The translations under genes were made by a program, and so were the position numbers. The notes beneath the pieces were generated by a model. It saw nothing but the letters and a program-made list of their open reading frames with translations, was not told the origin of the DNA and made no database searches. DNA of 34,024 bases from Alphaproteobacteria bacterium (lineage in GTDB: Bacteria; Pseudomonadota; Alphaproteobacteria; Rhodobacterales; Rhodobacteraceae), in NCBI GenBank assembly GCA_003697125.1, contig RFGB01000309.1, forward strand, positions 1 to 34,024, given 5' to 3'. This document shows, one piece after another, positions 15,725 through 26,404 of the stretch; the stretch's first letter is position 1; every line of letters starts with the position of its first letter.

Positions 15725-16980
15725 GCGCGCTCGCCGCATTGCTGCCGCTCGCGCTGATCGCCTCGGGCATGCCGGTGTTCCTGGCGCTGCTCGCCGCGGC
15801 GGTCGCCGTGACGCTGTGGGTGGCGCCGATGCCGCCGATGGTGCTGCACCAGGTGGTGTTCGGCGGGCTCGACACCTATGCCCTTCTCGCGGTGCCCTTC
15901 TTCATTCTTGCCGGCGAGCTGATGGGCCGCAGCGGGATCGCGGCGCGGCTGATCGCCTGGGCGCTGGCGCTGGCCGGGCGGATTCCGGGCAGCCTGGGCG
16001 TGGCGACGGTGGGCGCATCGGCGGTGATGGGGGTGATCTCGGGTTCCTCGGCCGCGGCGGTGGGGGTGCTGGGGCGCGCGCTCTATCCGCGGCTGGTGGC
16101 CGAGGGCTGGACGCCGGCGCGGGCGGGGGGGCTGATCTCGGCCGCGGGCGCGATCGACATCGTGCTGCCGCCCTCGATCGCGATGATCCTCTACGGGCTG
16201 GCGGCCGAACAGTCGGTGACGCAGCTGTTCCTGGCCGGGATCATCCCGGGGCTGGTGATCGCCGCGGCGATGGTGGGCCGGGTGCTGGTCTCGGCGCGGC
16301 GCATGCCGGCGGGGGCCGGGCTGGGGCTGGCCGAGAAGCTGCGGGCGACGCGCGCGGCGGCGGCGGGGCTGATCATGCCGGTGGCGATTCTGGGCGGGAT
16401 CTGGAGCGGGGTCTTCTCGCCCACCGAGGCAGGGGGCTTCGCCTGCCTCTATGCGATCATCGTTGCGCGCTTCCTCTACCGGTCGATGAGCTGGGGCGAG
16501 ATCGTCATGGCCGCGGGCGAGGCGGCGATCCTGTCGGCCAAGATCCTGATCATCGTCGCCGCGGCGGGGCTGATGACCTATATCCTGACCACGCATGGCG
16601 TCCCGCAGGCGCTTTCGGGCTGGATCGCGGCGCAGGCGCTGCCGGGCTGGGCCTTCCTGCTGGCGGTCAATCTGGTGCTGCTGGCCGTGGGCTGCGTGCT
16701 GGACCCGACCTCGGCGATCCTCGTGCTGGCGCCGCTGCTGGCGCCGGCGGCGGTCGCGGCGGGGGTCGATCCGGTGCATTTCGGGGTGGTGATGACGGTC
16801 AATCTGGCGATCGGCATGTTCACCCCGCCCTTCGGGCTGAACCTGTTCGTCGCCTCGGCCGTCACCGGGCTGGCCGCCCCCGTGCTGTGGCGCGGCGTTC
16901 TGCCCTTCGTCCTGGTCCAGTGCGCCGCGCTGGCCGTGATCACCTATGTTCCCGCCCTGTCCCTTGCCCTGATCCGCTGA
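15721..16980 (+). CDS. TRAP transporter large permease (DctM family), system 2
   Basis: This 419-residue protein has about 12 membrane segments with DctM landmarks: ..LLAVPFFILAGELMGRSGIA.., ..VISGSSAAAVG.., ..DIVLPPSIAMILYGLAAEQS.., ..FSPTEAGGFACLYA.., ..GCVLDPTSAILVLAPLL.. and ..NLAIGMFTPPFGLNLFVASA... The start ATG overlaps the DctQ stop. It is the sodium-coupled translocation subunit of the second TRAP system. The gene order Q-M-P differs from P-Q-M in system 1, and the proteins are clearly diverged from it, so this is not a recent duplication. Confidence 0.94.
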   Translation: MSALAALLPLALIASGMPVFLALLAAAVAVTLWVAPMPPMVLHQVVFGGLDTYALLAVPFFILAGELMGRSGIAARLIAWALALAGRIPGSLGVATVGASAVMGVISGSSAAAVGVLGRALYPRLVAEGWTPARAGGLISAAGAIDIVLPPSIAMILYGLAAEQSVTQLFLAGIIPGLVIAAAMVGRVLVSARRMPAGAGLGLAEKLRATRAAAAGLIMPVAILGGIWSGVFSPTEAGGFACLYAIIVARFLYRSMSWGEIVMAAGEAAILSAKILIIVAAAGLMTYILTTHGVPQALSGWIAAQALPGWAFLLAVNLVLLAVGCVLDPTSAILVLAPLLAPAAVAAGVDPVHFGVVMTVNLAIGMFTPPFGLNLFVASAVTGLAAPVLWRGVLPFVLVQCAALAVITYVPALSLALIR

Positions 16981-16994
16981 GAAAGGACCCGCCC

Positions 16995-18008
16995 ATGCCC
17001 AGGTCGCGCCTGAAATCGATCCTGATCCCGCTGCTGCTGGCCGCCGCGGCCGCGGCCCCGCTGCCGCTGCGCGCCCAGCCGGTCATGAAGCTGGCCACCG
17101 CGACGATCAACGATGTCCAGCACGAATGGATGAAGGTCTTTGCCGAGGAGCTGGCCGCCCGGGTGGGGGACCGGGTGAAGGCCGAGATCTATCCCGCCAG
17201 CCAGCTGGGCGCGATTCCGCGCATGGTCGAGGGGGTGCTTCTGGGCACGATCGAGGCCTTCACCACCCCCACCAGCTTCATGACCAATGTCGATCCGCGC
17301 TTCCAGGCCTTCGACGTTCCGGGGCTGTTCCGTTCGCCCGAGGATGTCCATGCGGTGATCCACGATCCCGAATTCCGCGACCACATGGAGACGATGTTCC
17401 TCGACAAGGGGCTGCGCATCATCGGCGCGATCTACAACAGCCCCACCGTCGTGTTCACCCTGAAGCCGGTGGCGCGGCTCGACGATCTCGCCGGCCTGAA
17501 GATCCGCACCTTCGCCAGCCCGATGCAGATCGAGCCGATGAAGCTGCTGGGCGCCACGCCCCTGCCGCTGGCGCTGTCCGAGGTGGTGCCGGCGTTGCAG
17601 TCCGGCGCGCTTGACGGAATGCTGGTCGGCATGCCGATCCTGACCGCCTTCAAGTATTACGACATCGGGCGCCATGTGCTGGACCTGCGCTTTGCCGAGA
17701 TCGTCTCGGTGACGGTGGTCAACGAGGGCTGGTTCCAGGCCCAGCCGGCCGAGCTGCGCGAGGCGATCCGCGCCGCCGGGCGGGCGGCCGAGCAGCGCGT
17801 CTACCCCTGGGGGGTTGCGAATGTCGAACGCACCTACCGGATCTGGACCGAGCATGGCGGGGTGATCACCGAGCTGTCCGAGGCCGATCAGGCACGCATG
17901 CAGAAGGCCTTTGCCGAGCTGGCCGAACGCCTCGTCTCGGCCGATCCGGCGGTGGCCGCGGAATACCGGCGCATCCGCGCCCTGCTTGCGCAGCGGCGCG
18001 GCGGCTAG
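16995..18008 (+). CDS. TRAP transporter substrate-binding protein (DctP family), system 2
   Basis: This 337-residue binding protein has a signal peptide (residues 1-27, ending ..LPLRAQP). The DctP core includes ..EIYPASQLGAIPRMVEG.., the carboxylate-binding arginine region GLKIRTFASP (R171) and ..SEVVPALQSGALDGMLVG... The ATG at 16995 follows GAAAGGA and lies 14 bases after DctM. It is the last gene of the cupin operon. Its stop TAG lies in CTAG, which also forms the stop of the convergent gene at 18005. The ligand is unknown; operon context suggests an aromatic or pyridine carboxylate. Confidence 0.93.
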   Translation: MPRSRLKSILIPLLLAAAAAAPLPLRAQPVMKLATATINDVQHEWMKVFAEELAARVGDRVKAEIYPASQLGAIPRMVEGVLLGTIEAFTTPTSFMTNVDPRFQAFDVPGLFRSPEDVHAVIHDPEFRDHMETMFLDKGLRIIGAIYNSPTVVFTLKPVARLDDLAGLKIRTFASPMQIEPMKLLGATPLPLALSEVVPALQSGALDGMLVGMPILTAFKYYDIGRHVLDLRFAEIVSVTVVNEGWFQAQPAELREAIRAAGRAAEQRVYPWGVANVERTYRIWTEHGGVITELSEADQARMQKAFAELAERLVSADPAVAAEYRRIRALLAQRRGG

Positions 18009-18430
18009 GGCCGATGGGCATGCGGCAGGCAGACAAGGCGTTCATCGCCCGCGCCGCAGCTGAGCGCGATGGGCGCGGCCGGCCGGCTGCGGTCGATGGC
18101 GATCTGCGCGCGCGTCTGCCAGGCGCGCCCGGCATGGCCGCACCAGATCCGCTCGACCGGCAGCGCCTCGCCGCGCGCGTTCAGGATCATGACCGTCCCG
18201 CTTTCCGGATGGCGCCACAGCGCGATCTCGGCCGTTGCGCCAGGCGCGATGTCGGCAAGCGGCATCGCGAACCAGTGCGCGATCTGCGCCGCGCAGGCGA
18301 TCGGCCCCGCGGCGGCATTCGTCACCCGCAGGGGCAGCCGCTCCAGCCCCGCGGTTTGCGTCCCCGGCGCCACCGGCCCGGCGGCCGCAATGGCGAGGGC
18401 CAGGATCGTCAGCACGGCTGCGCGGCGCAT
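18005..18430 (-). CDS. Small secreted four-cysteine protein, function unknown
   Basis: I do not recognise this 141-residue protein. Its start, ATG 18430, has GGGGGGAAAG just upstream and begins a clear signal peptide (MRRAAVLTILALAIAAAGPV..). The mature part has four cysteines (C46, C97, C125, C134), which suggests two disulfides and a periplasmic or extracellular location, and Trp/His-rich patches (..AHWFAMPL.., ..IALWRHPESG.., ..IWCGHAGRAW..). Third-position GC is high in this frame, supporting real coding. It is divergent from the BMP operon (86 bp between starts) and converges with the TRAP gene, sharing CTAG as the stop for both. It could be a small accessory domain protein of the importer, but nothing in sequence proves this. 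Confidence 0.7.
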   Translation of the reverse strand: MRRAAVLTILALAIAAAGPVAPGTQTAGLERLPLRVTNAAAGPIACAAQIAHWFAMPLADIAPGATAEIALWRHPESGTVMILNARGEALPVERIWCGHAGRAWQTRAQIAIDRSRPAAPIALSCGAGDERLVCLPHAHRP

Positions 18431-18480
18431 CTTTCCCCCCATCAGGCACAGACCGGGATCAACCCGGCACAATGGCCGAA

Positions 18481-18492
18481 ACCAGAACTGGT
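18481..18492. promoter_or_regulatory. Operator-like dyad upstream of BMP/B6 operon
   Basis: ACCAGAACTGGT is a perfect inverted repeat with 5-base arms and a 2-base spacer, 24 bases before the BMP start, in the divergent promoter region. With its flanking base the left arm reads AACCAG, as in the dyad at 10804 (CAACCAG..CTGGTTG), though the arm spacing differs. This hints at shared control, with low certainty. Confidence 0.35.
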
Positions 18493-18516
18493 CCGACAGC
18501 GAAAGGGAGATACACC

Positions 18517-19560
18517 ATGACCAGACGACATGCGACCGGCATCGCCGCGGCGATCGCGGGGGCGATGCTCGCGGGCACGATGCTGGCCGGCGCCGGCCTC
18601 GCGGCCGAAGTGAAGGCCATCGCCATCCTGACCCCCGAGGAGGGCACCGACTATGGCTGGAACCAGCAGGGGATCGAGGCCGCGAGGAAGGCGGGCGAGA
18701 TCACCGGGGTCGAGGTGATGGTCGCCCAGGGGCTGGGCTATGGCGATGTGCGCCCCACCCTGCGCGAGCTGGCCGAGGAGGGGGCGGATCTGATGATCGC
18801 CCATGCCTCGGGCTACAACACCGCCGCACCCGAGATCGCGCGCGAGACGAAGGTGCCGGTGGCCATCGTCGACACGCCCGAGGCGCTGACCCCGGGCCTG
18901 ATCGCGGACTACACCCTGTCGGGGCATGAAGGCGCCTATCTCGCCGGGGTGATGGCGGCGAAGATGACCCGCACCGGCAAGGTGGGGATCGTCGTCTCGG
19001 GCGAGCCGCCCAGCTGGAACTCGCAGTCCGCGGCCTTCGCCCTGGGCGTGCGGTCGGTCAATGACAAGGTCGAGGTGATCTATGCCGTGATCGGCCCCGC
19101 CGCCTATTCCGATGCCGCGGGCGGCAAGCGGGTGACCGAGAGCGTGATCGCCGCGGGCGCCGACATCATCTTCGGCCAGGGCAACGGATCCTCGTTCGGC
19201 ATGCTGCAGGCGGTCGAGACGCGCAAGGCGGTCGACGGCGGCAAGGTGCTGTTCATCGACGTGATCGGCGACAAGACGCCGATCGACAAGGGGCATCTCC
19301 TGACCTCGGTGGTCTGGGACATCACCCCGGTCTATGTCGCGATGATCGAGGATCTGCGCGCCGACCGCTTCGGCACCCGCTCCTACGCCATCGGCCTGAA
19401 GGATGACAGCGTGCGCCTGCTGAAGACCCCGCAGGTGCCCGATGATGTCTGGGCCGAGGTGATGGCGGTGCGCGAGAAGATCGTCTCGGGCGAGATCGAG
19501 GTGCCCGCGATCTTCGACGCGACCGAGGTGCGCAAGCTGATGACCCGAGTCGAGGGCTGA
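18517..19560 (+). CDS. BMP-family ABC transporter substrate-binding protein
   Basis: This 347-residue protein has a signal peptide (about 1-30, ..MLAGAGLAAE) and the Bmp/PnrA-like periplasmic fold: ..KAIAILTPEEGTDYGWNQQGIEAARKA.., ..LMIAHASGYNTAAPEIA.., ..GHEGAYLAGVMAAKMT.. and ..GADIIFGQGNGSSFGML... The family binds nucleosides and related ring compounds; PnrA binds purine nucleosides. ATG 18517 has AAGGGAGA 6 bases upstream. It heads an operon in which the ABC genes are followed directly by three vitamin B6 degradation genes, so I infer that the ligand is a B6 vitamer such as pyridoxine or pyridoxamine, not a nucleoside. A strong hairpin follows the stop. Confidence 0.93.
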   Translation: MTRRHATGIAAAIAGAMLAGTMLAGAGLAAEVKAIAILTPEEGTDYGWNQQGIEAARKAGEITGVEVMVAQGLGYGDVRPTLRELAEEGADLMIAHASGYNTAAPEIARETKVPVAIVDTPEALTPGLIADYTLSGHEGAYLAGVMAAKMTRTGKVGIVVSGEPPSWNSQSAAFALGVRSVNDKVEVIYAVIGPAAYSDAAGGKRVTESVIAAGADIIFGQGNGSSFGMLQAVETRKAVDGGKVLFIDVIGDKTPIDKGHLLTSVVWDITPVYVAMIEDLRADRFGTRSYAIGLKDDSVRLLKTPQVPDDVWAEVMAVREKIVSGEIEVPAIFDATEVRKLMTRVEG

Positions 19561-19567
19561 GCCCGCC

Positions 19568-19598
19568 CCGCCCCCCGGGCCGCGCGCCCGGGGGGCGG
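19568..19598 (+). terminator. Very stable GC hairpin after binding-protein gene
   Basis: A 13-base-pair perfect stem (inner arms CCCCCCGGGC and GCCCGGGGGG, loop CGCGC at 19581-19585) lies just after the BMP stop and before the ATPase ribosome site. No T-tract follows. In ABC operons such a structure commonly protects the binding-protein mRNA or causes partial termination, so the binding protein is made in excess. Confidence 0.6.
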
Positions 19599-19620
19599 CC
19601 GGCGCGATCGGGAAGGACCG

Positions 19621-21147
19621 ATGACCACCACCGCCCCCATCCTGGCCCTGAAGGGCATCACCAAGCGCTTTCCCGGGGTGCTGGCCAATGACCGCATCGA
19701 CCTGGCGCTGCGGCCGGGCGAGGTGCATGTGCTGCTGGGCGAGAACGGCGCGGGAAAGTCCACCATCGTCGCGATGCTGTCGGGGCTGATCCAGCCCGAT
19801 TCGGGGCGGATCGAGATCGAGGGCCGGCCGGTCACCATCCGTTCGCCCCGCCACGCCCTGTCGCTGGGGATCGGAACGGTGTTCCAGCACAGCATGCTGG
19901 TGCCGTCCCTGACGGTGGCCGAGAACCTGCTTCTGGGCGCGCCATGGTGGCGCCGGCCGGCCCGGCGCGAGATGGCCGCCCGGCTGGGCGAGATCGCCGC
20001 CGGGCTGGGGATGGCGGTGCGCCCCGAAATGCGCGCGGGCGACCTCTCGCTGGGCGAACAGCAGCAGGCCGAGATCCTGCGCGCCCTGGTCCGGGGCGGG
20101 CGGGTGCTGATCCTCGACGAGAGCACCTCGATGCTCACCCCCGACGGGATCGCCGAGCTGGGGGCGCTGATGCGGCGCATGGCCGGGCAGGGGCTGGCGA
20201 TCCTGTTCATCACCCACAAGCTGGGCGAGGCGGTGAGCTTCGGCGACCGGATCAGCGTGCTGAAGCTCGGCCGCAAGGTGGGCGAGATCCCGCCGGAACG
20301 GATCCGCGGCGAGGAGACCGTCGGCGAGGTCCTGGAGATGATGTTCGGCGCCCGCACCGCGGGGGCGGCGGACACCGCGCCCCCGGCGCCGCCCCGCCCG
20401 GGCCGGCGGCTGGTGGTGGAGGGATTGTCGCTGCCCGCGCGCGACGGGGCGCCGGCGCTGGAGGGGATCAGCTTCGATGTCGCCCCCGGCGAGATCCTCG
20501 GCATCGCCGGGATCGACGGCAACGGGCAGCGCGAGCTGGCCGAGGCGCTGGCCGGCCAGCGCCGCGCCGGGGGGCGGGTGCTGGTGGATGGCCGCGACCT
20601 GTCCGCTCAGGGGGTCGGCGGGCGCCGCCGCGCCGGGCTGCGCTATCTGACCGATGACCGTCTGGGCGAGGGGACGGTCGGCGCCTTCCCGGTCAGCCTG
20701 AACCTGGTGCTGAAGGAGGTGGGCGCCCCGCCCTTCTGGCGCGCGGGGCTGGAACGGCGCGCGGTGATCGACGCCCATGCCCGCGATCGGGTGCGCGCCT
20801 TCGATGTCCGCACCCCGGGCGTGGCCACGCCGGTGGGCCGGCTGTCGGGCGGCAACATCCAGAAGGTCATCCTGGCGCGCGAGCTGGTGCCCGGCGCGCG
20901 GGTGGTGGTCTTCTCCAAGCCGACCTACGGGCTGGACCTCGCCAATGCCCGCGCCACCCATCAGCGCATCCGTGACCTTGCCGCGCAGGGAATCGCCGTG
21001 GTGCTGATCTCGACCGATCTCGAGGAGCTTCTGGCGCTGAGCCACCGCATCGCGGTGATGTCGGGCGGACGGATCGCCGGGATCGTGGCCAATGATGCCG
21101 AGGCGCGGGCACGGATCGGGCGGCTGATGGTCGGGGTGGCGGCATGA
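19621..21147 (+). CDS. ABC transporter ATPase with two nucleotide-binding domains (nucleoside/sugar type)
   Basis: This 508-residue protein has two fused ABC domains like those of the RbsA/YufO families. Domain 1 has Walker A GENGAGKST (40-48), signature LSLGEQQQ and Walker B LILDES followed by TSMLTP, where DEPT is more usual. Domain 2 has the degenerate P-loop expected in this family (GIAGIDGNGQREL, no GKS) and signature LSGGNIQK. Its Walker B region VVFSKPTYGLD differs from the common xxAEQPTRGLD, so the second site is probably not hydrolytic. The ATG at 19621 has GGAAGGA upstream. It powers uptake through the permeases at 21144 and 22235. Its stop overlaps the first permease start. Confidence 0.95.
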   Translation: MTTTAPILALKGITKRFPGVLANDRIDLALRPGEVHVLLGENGAGKSTIVAMLSGLIQPDSGRIEIEGRPVTIRSPRHALSLGIGTVFQHSMLVPSLTVAENLLLGAPWWRRPARREMAARLGEIAAGLGMAVRPEMRAGDLSLGEQQQAEILRALVRGGRVLILDESTSMLTPDGIAELGALMRRMAGQGLAILFITHKLGEAVSFGDRISVLKLGRKVGEIPPERIRGEETVGEVLEMMFGARTAGAADTAPPAPPRPGRRLVVEGLSLPARDGAPALEGISFDVAPGEILGIAGIDGNGQRELAEALAGQRRAGGRVLVDGRDLSAQGVGGRRRAGLRYLTDDRLGEGTVGAFPVSLNLVLKEVGAPPFWRAGLERRAVIDAHARDRVRAFDVRTPGVATPVGRLSGGNIQKVILARELVPGARVVVFSKPTYGLDLANARATHQRIRDLAAQGIAVVLISTDLEELLALSHRIAVMSGGRIAGIVANDAEARARIGRLMVGVAA

Positions 21148-22234
21148 ACACGGATGCGCGGGCGGACGGGGCCGGGGCCACGGGGCAGGGCGCGGTGGCG
21201 GCGGCCGCCCTGGGCGCGCTGCGCGCCGGGCTCATGGCGGCGGTGCCGATCCTGCTGGCGCTGCTGCTGGCGGGTCTGCTGTTGATGGCCTTCGGCAAGG
21301 ACCCCCTGGCCTATTACGGCTATGTCGTGCGGCGCGGGCTGCTGTCGCCCTCGGGGCTGGAACAGACGCTGACCCGGATGGCGCCGCTCCTGCTGATCGC
21401 GGCGGGCCTGATCGTGGCCTTCCGCGCCGGGATCTGGAATCTGGGGATCGACGGGCAGTTCATGCTGGGGGCGCTGGCCGCGGCGGCCTCGGGGCCGGCG
21501 CTGTCGGGGGTGATCCCGGGCTGGGCGGTCCTGACCGTCGCGGCGGGGCTGGGGGCGCTGGCGGCGATGGCCTGGTCGGTGCTGCCTGCGTTGCTGCGCG
21601 CATTCCAGGGGGTGAACGAGATCATCACCACGCTGATGATGAGCTTCCTGGGCCTGTCGCTGGCCAATGCGCTGGTCAAGCTGGTGTTCCGCGACCCCGC
21701 CACCACCGTGCCCCAGACCCGGACCCTGCCGGTGGACGAGCGGCTGCCGCGGCTGTTCGAGACCACCGTCTCCTCGGGGCTGGTGATCGGGCTGGTGGCG
21801 GTGGTCGCCGTGCATCTGATGATGACCCGCACCGCCTTCGGCCTGCGGCTGCGCATCGTCGGGGCGGGCCCGCGCGCGGCGGTGCATGCCGGGCTCGACC
21901 TGCCCTGGCTGACGGTGGCGGTCTTCGCCCTGTCGGCGGCGCTGGCGGGGCTGGCCGGGGCGGTGGATGTGCTGGGCGTCTATGGCAACATCCGCGCCGA
22001 CTGGAACCCGGGCTTCGGCCTGGTGGTGATCCCGGTGGTGTTTCTGGCCCGGCTGAACGGGTTTGCGGCCATCGGCTTCGTCTTCCTGTTCTCGATGCTG
22101 TCGATCGGGGGCGAGAGCGCGGCGCGGCGGCTGGGGGTGCCGACGGTGTTCACGCTGGTTCTGGTGGCGATCGTGCTGATCGTGCTGGCCGTCGCGGAAT
22201 GGCTGGATCAGCGCGCAAGGGCGCGGAGGGCGTG

Positions 22235-22235
<1 letters not shown>
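21144..22235 (+). CDS. ABC transporter permease 1 (BMP/nucleoside type)
   Basis: This 363-residue membrane protein has roughly 8-10 hydrophobic segments after an Ala/Gly-rich N-terminus. It carries the family landmark GIWNLGIDGQFMLGA, ..FQGVNEIITTLMMSFLG.. and a cytoplasmic coupling region around ..LRLRIVGAGPRAAVHAGLDL... It matches the longer, YufP-like permease of BMP systems. The ATG overlaps the ATPase stop (ATGA at 21144), and its own stop TGA shares a base with the next ATG (TGATG at 22233). It pairs with the permease at 22235. Confidence 0.93.
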
Positions 22236-23996
<1,761 letters not shown>

Positions 23997-24008
23997 GGGG
24001 AGGGGGCC

Positions 24009-25935
<1,927 letters not shown>

Positions 25936-25970
25936 CCGCCCCCGCGCGGCACCGATCCAGGGAGGACGCG

Positions 25971-26345
25971 ATGACGGTTCCCTTCGAGGCCCCCGAGGTC
26001 ACCCTGCCGCTGCGCGCCATCGTGCTGGGCGCGGCCACGCAGGGCTGGTATCAGGCCGATGACGCGGAGCGCGGCGAGGTGATCCTGCCCGCCCTGGTCG
26101 CGGCGATGCGCGACTGGCAGGCGATGGGGGCGCGGCTGATCGCCTCGCTCGACGATGATCTGTTCATGGTCGGGGAACCGCGCTCGACCGGCTTCAGCTG
26201 GTATCTGATGTTCGAGATCCCCAGCCTCGACATCGCCGCGGCGATGGTGCAGCGCTTCCGCGCCGGCGGCGACGGCGCGCGGCTCGACCGCTTCTTCCGG
26301 CTGGAGATCCGTTTCGGCCGGCCCTTCTTTCCGCTGGAACGCTAG
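25971..26345 (+). CDS. Conserved-looking small protein of unknown function in B6 operon
   Basis: I do not recognise this 124-residue protein with certainty. ATG 25971 has AGGGAGG 5 bases upstream, 35 bases after the dehydrogenase stop, so it belongs to the B6 operon. It is soluble and reads as alternating strands and helices: ..LPLRAIVLGAATQGWYQ.., ..LPALVAAMRDWQAMGARLIASLDDDLFMVG.., ..FSWYLMFEIPSLDIAAAMVQRFR.. and ..LDRFFRLEIRFGRPFF... That pattern resembles the dimeric alpha+beta barrel group (YCII/darcynin/EthD-like), by eye only. Tandem hairpins follow immediately. A role in handling a B6 intermediate is possible but unsupported beyond position. Confidence 0.82.
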   Translation: MTVPFEAPEVTLPLRAIVLGAATQGWYQADDAERGEVILPALVAAMRDWQAMGARLIASLDDDLFMVGEPRSTGFSWYLMFEIPSLDIAAAMVQRFRAGGDGARLDRFFRLEIRFGRPFFPLER

Positions 26346-26369
26346 GCGCCCGCCCCGAAGGGCGGGCGC
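26346..26369. terminator. Hairpin 1 of a tandem pair between convergent operons
   Basis: GCGCCCGCCC, loop CGAA, GGGCGGGCGC: a perfect 10-base-pair stem starting right after the TAG of the small B6-operon gene. The genes on either side converge, so it can act for both directions. There is no U-tract on either side. Confidence 0.65.
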
Positions 26370-26376
26370 GGCGGTG

Positions 26377-26396
26377 GCCCGCCCCGAAGGGCGGGC
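26377..26396. terminator. Hairpin 2, a direct copy of hairpin 1
   Basis: GCCCGCCC, loop CGAA, GGGCGGGC: an 8-base-pair stem. The 25 bases at 26377-26401 are identical to 26348-26372, so the hairpin unit is duplicated at a 29-base offset. It ends 8 bases before the stop codon of the minus-strand binding-protein gene (TGA at 26407-26405). Confidence 0.6.
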
Positions 26397-26404
26397 GCGG
26401 CCGG

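Noticed and set aside
18442-21045. Very long open frame on the minus strand opposite the BMP genes
   Set aside because: Its translation is rich in Arg, His, Gln and Pro without domains, typical of the reverse frame of a GC-rich gene; the plus strand carries clear ABC transporter genes.
26346-26401. CRISPR or larger repeat array
   Set aside because: Only two copies with a 4-base separation; each is a self-complementary hairpin, and no cas genes are present.
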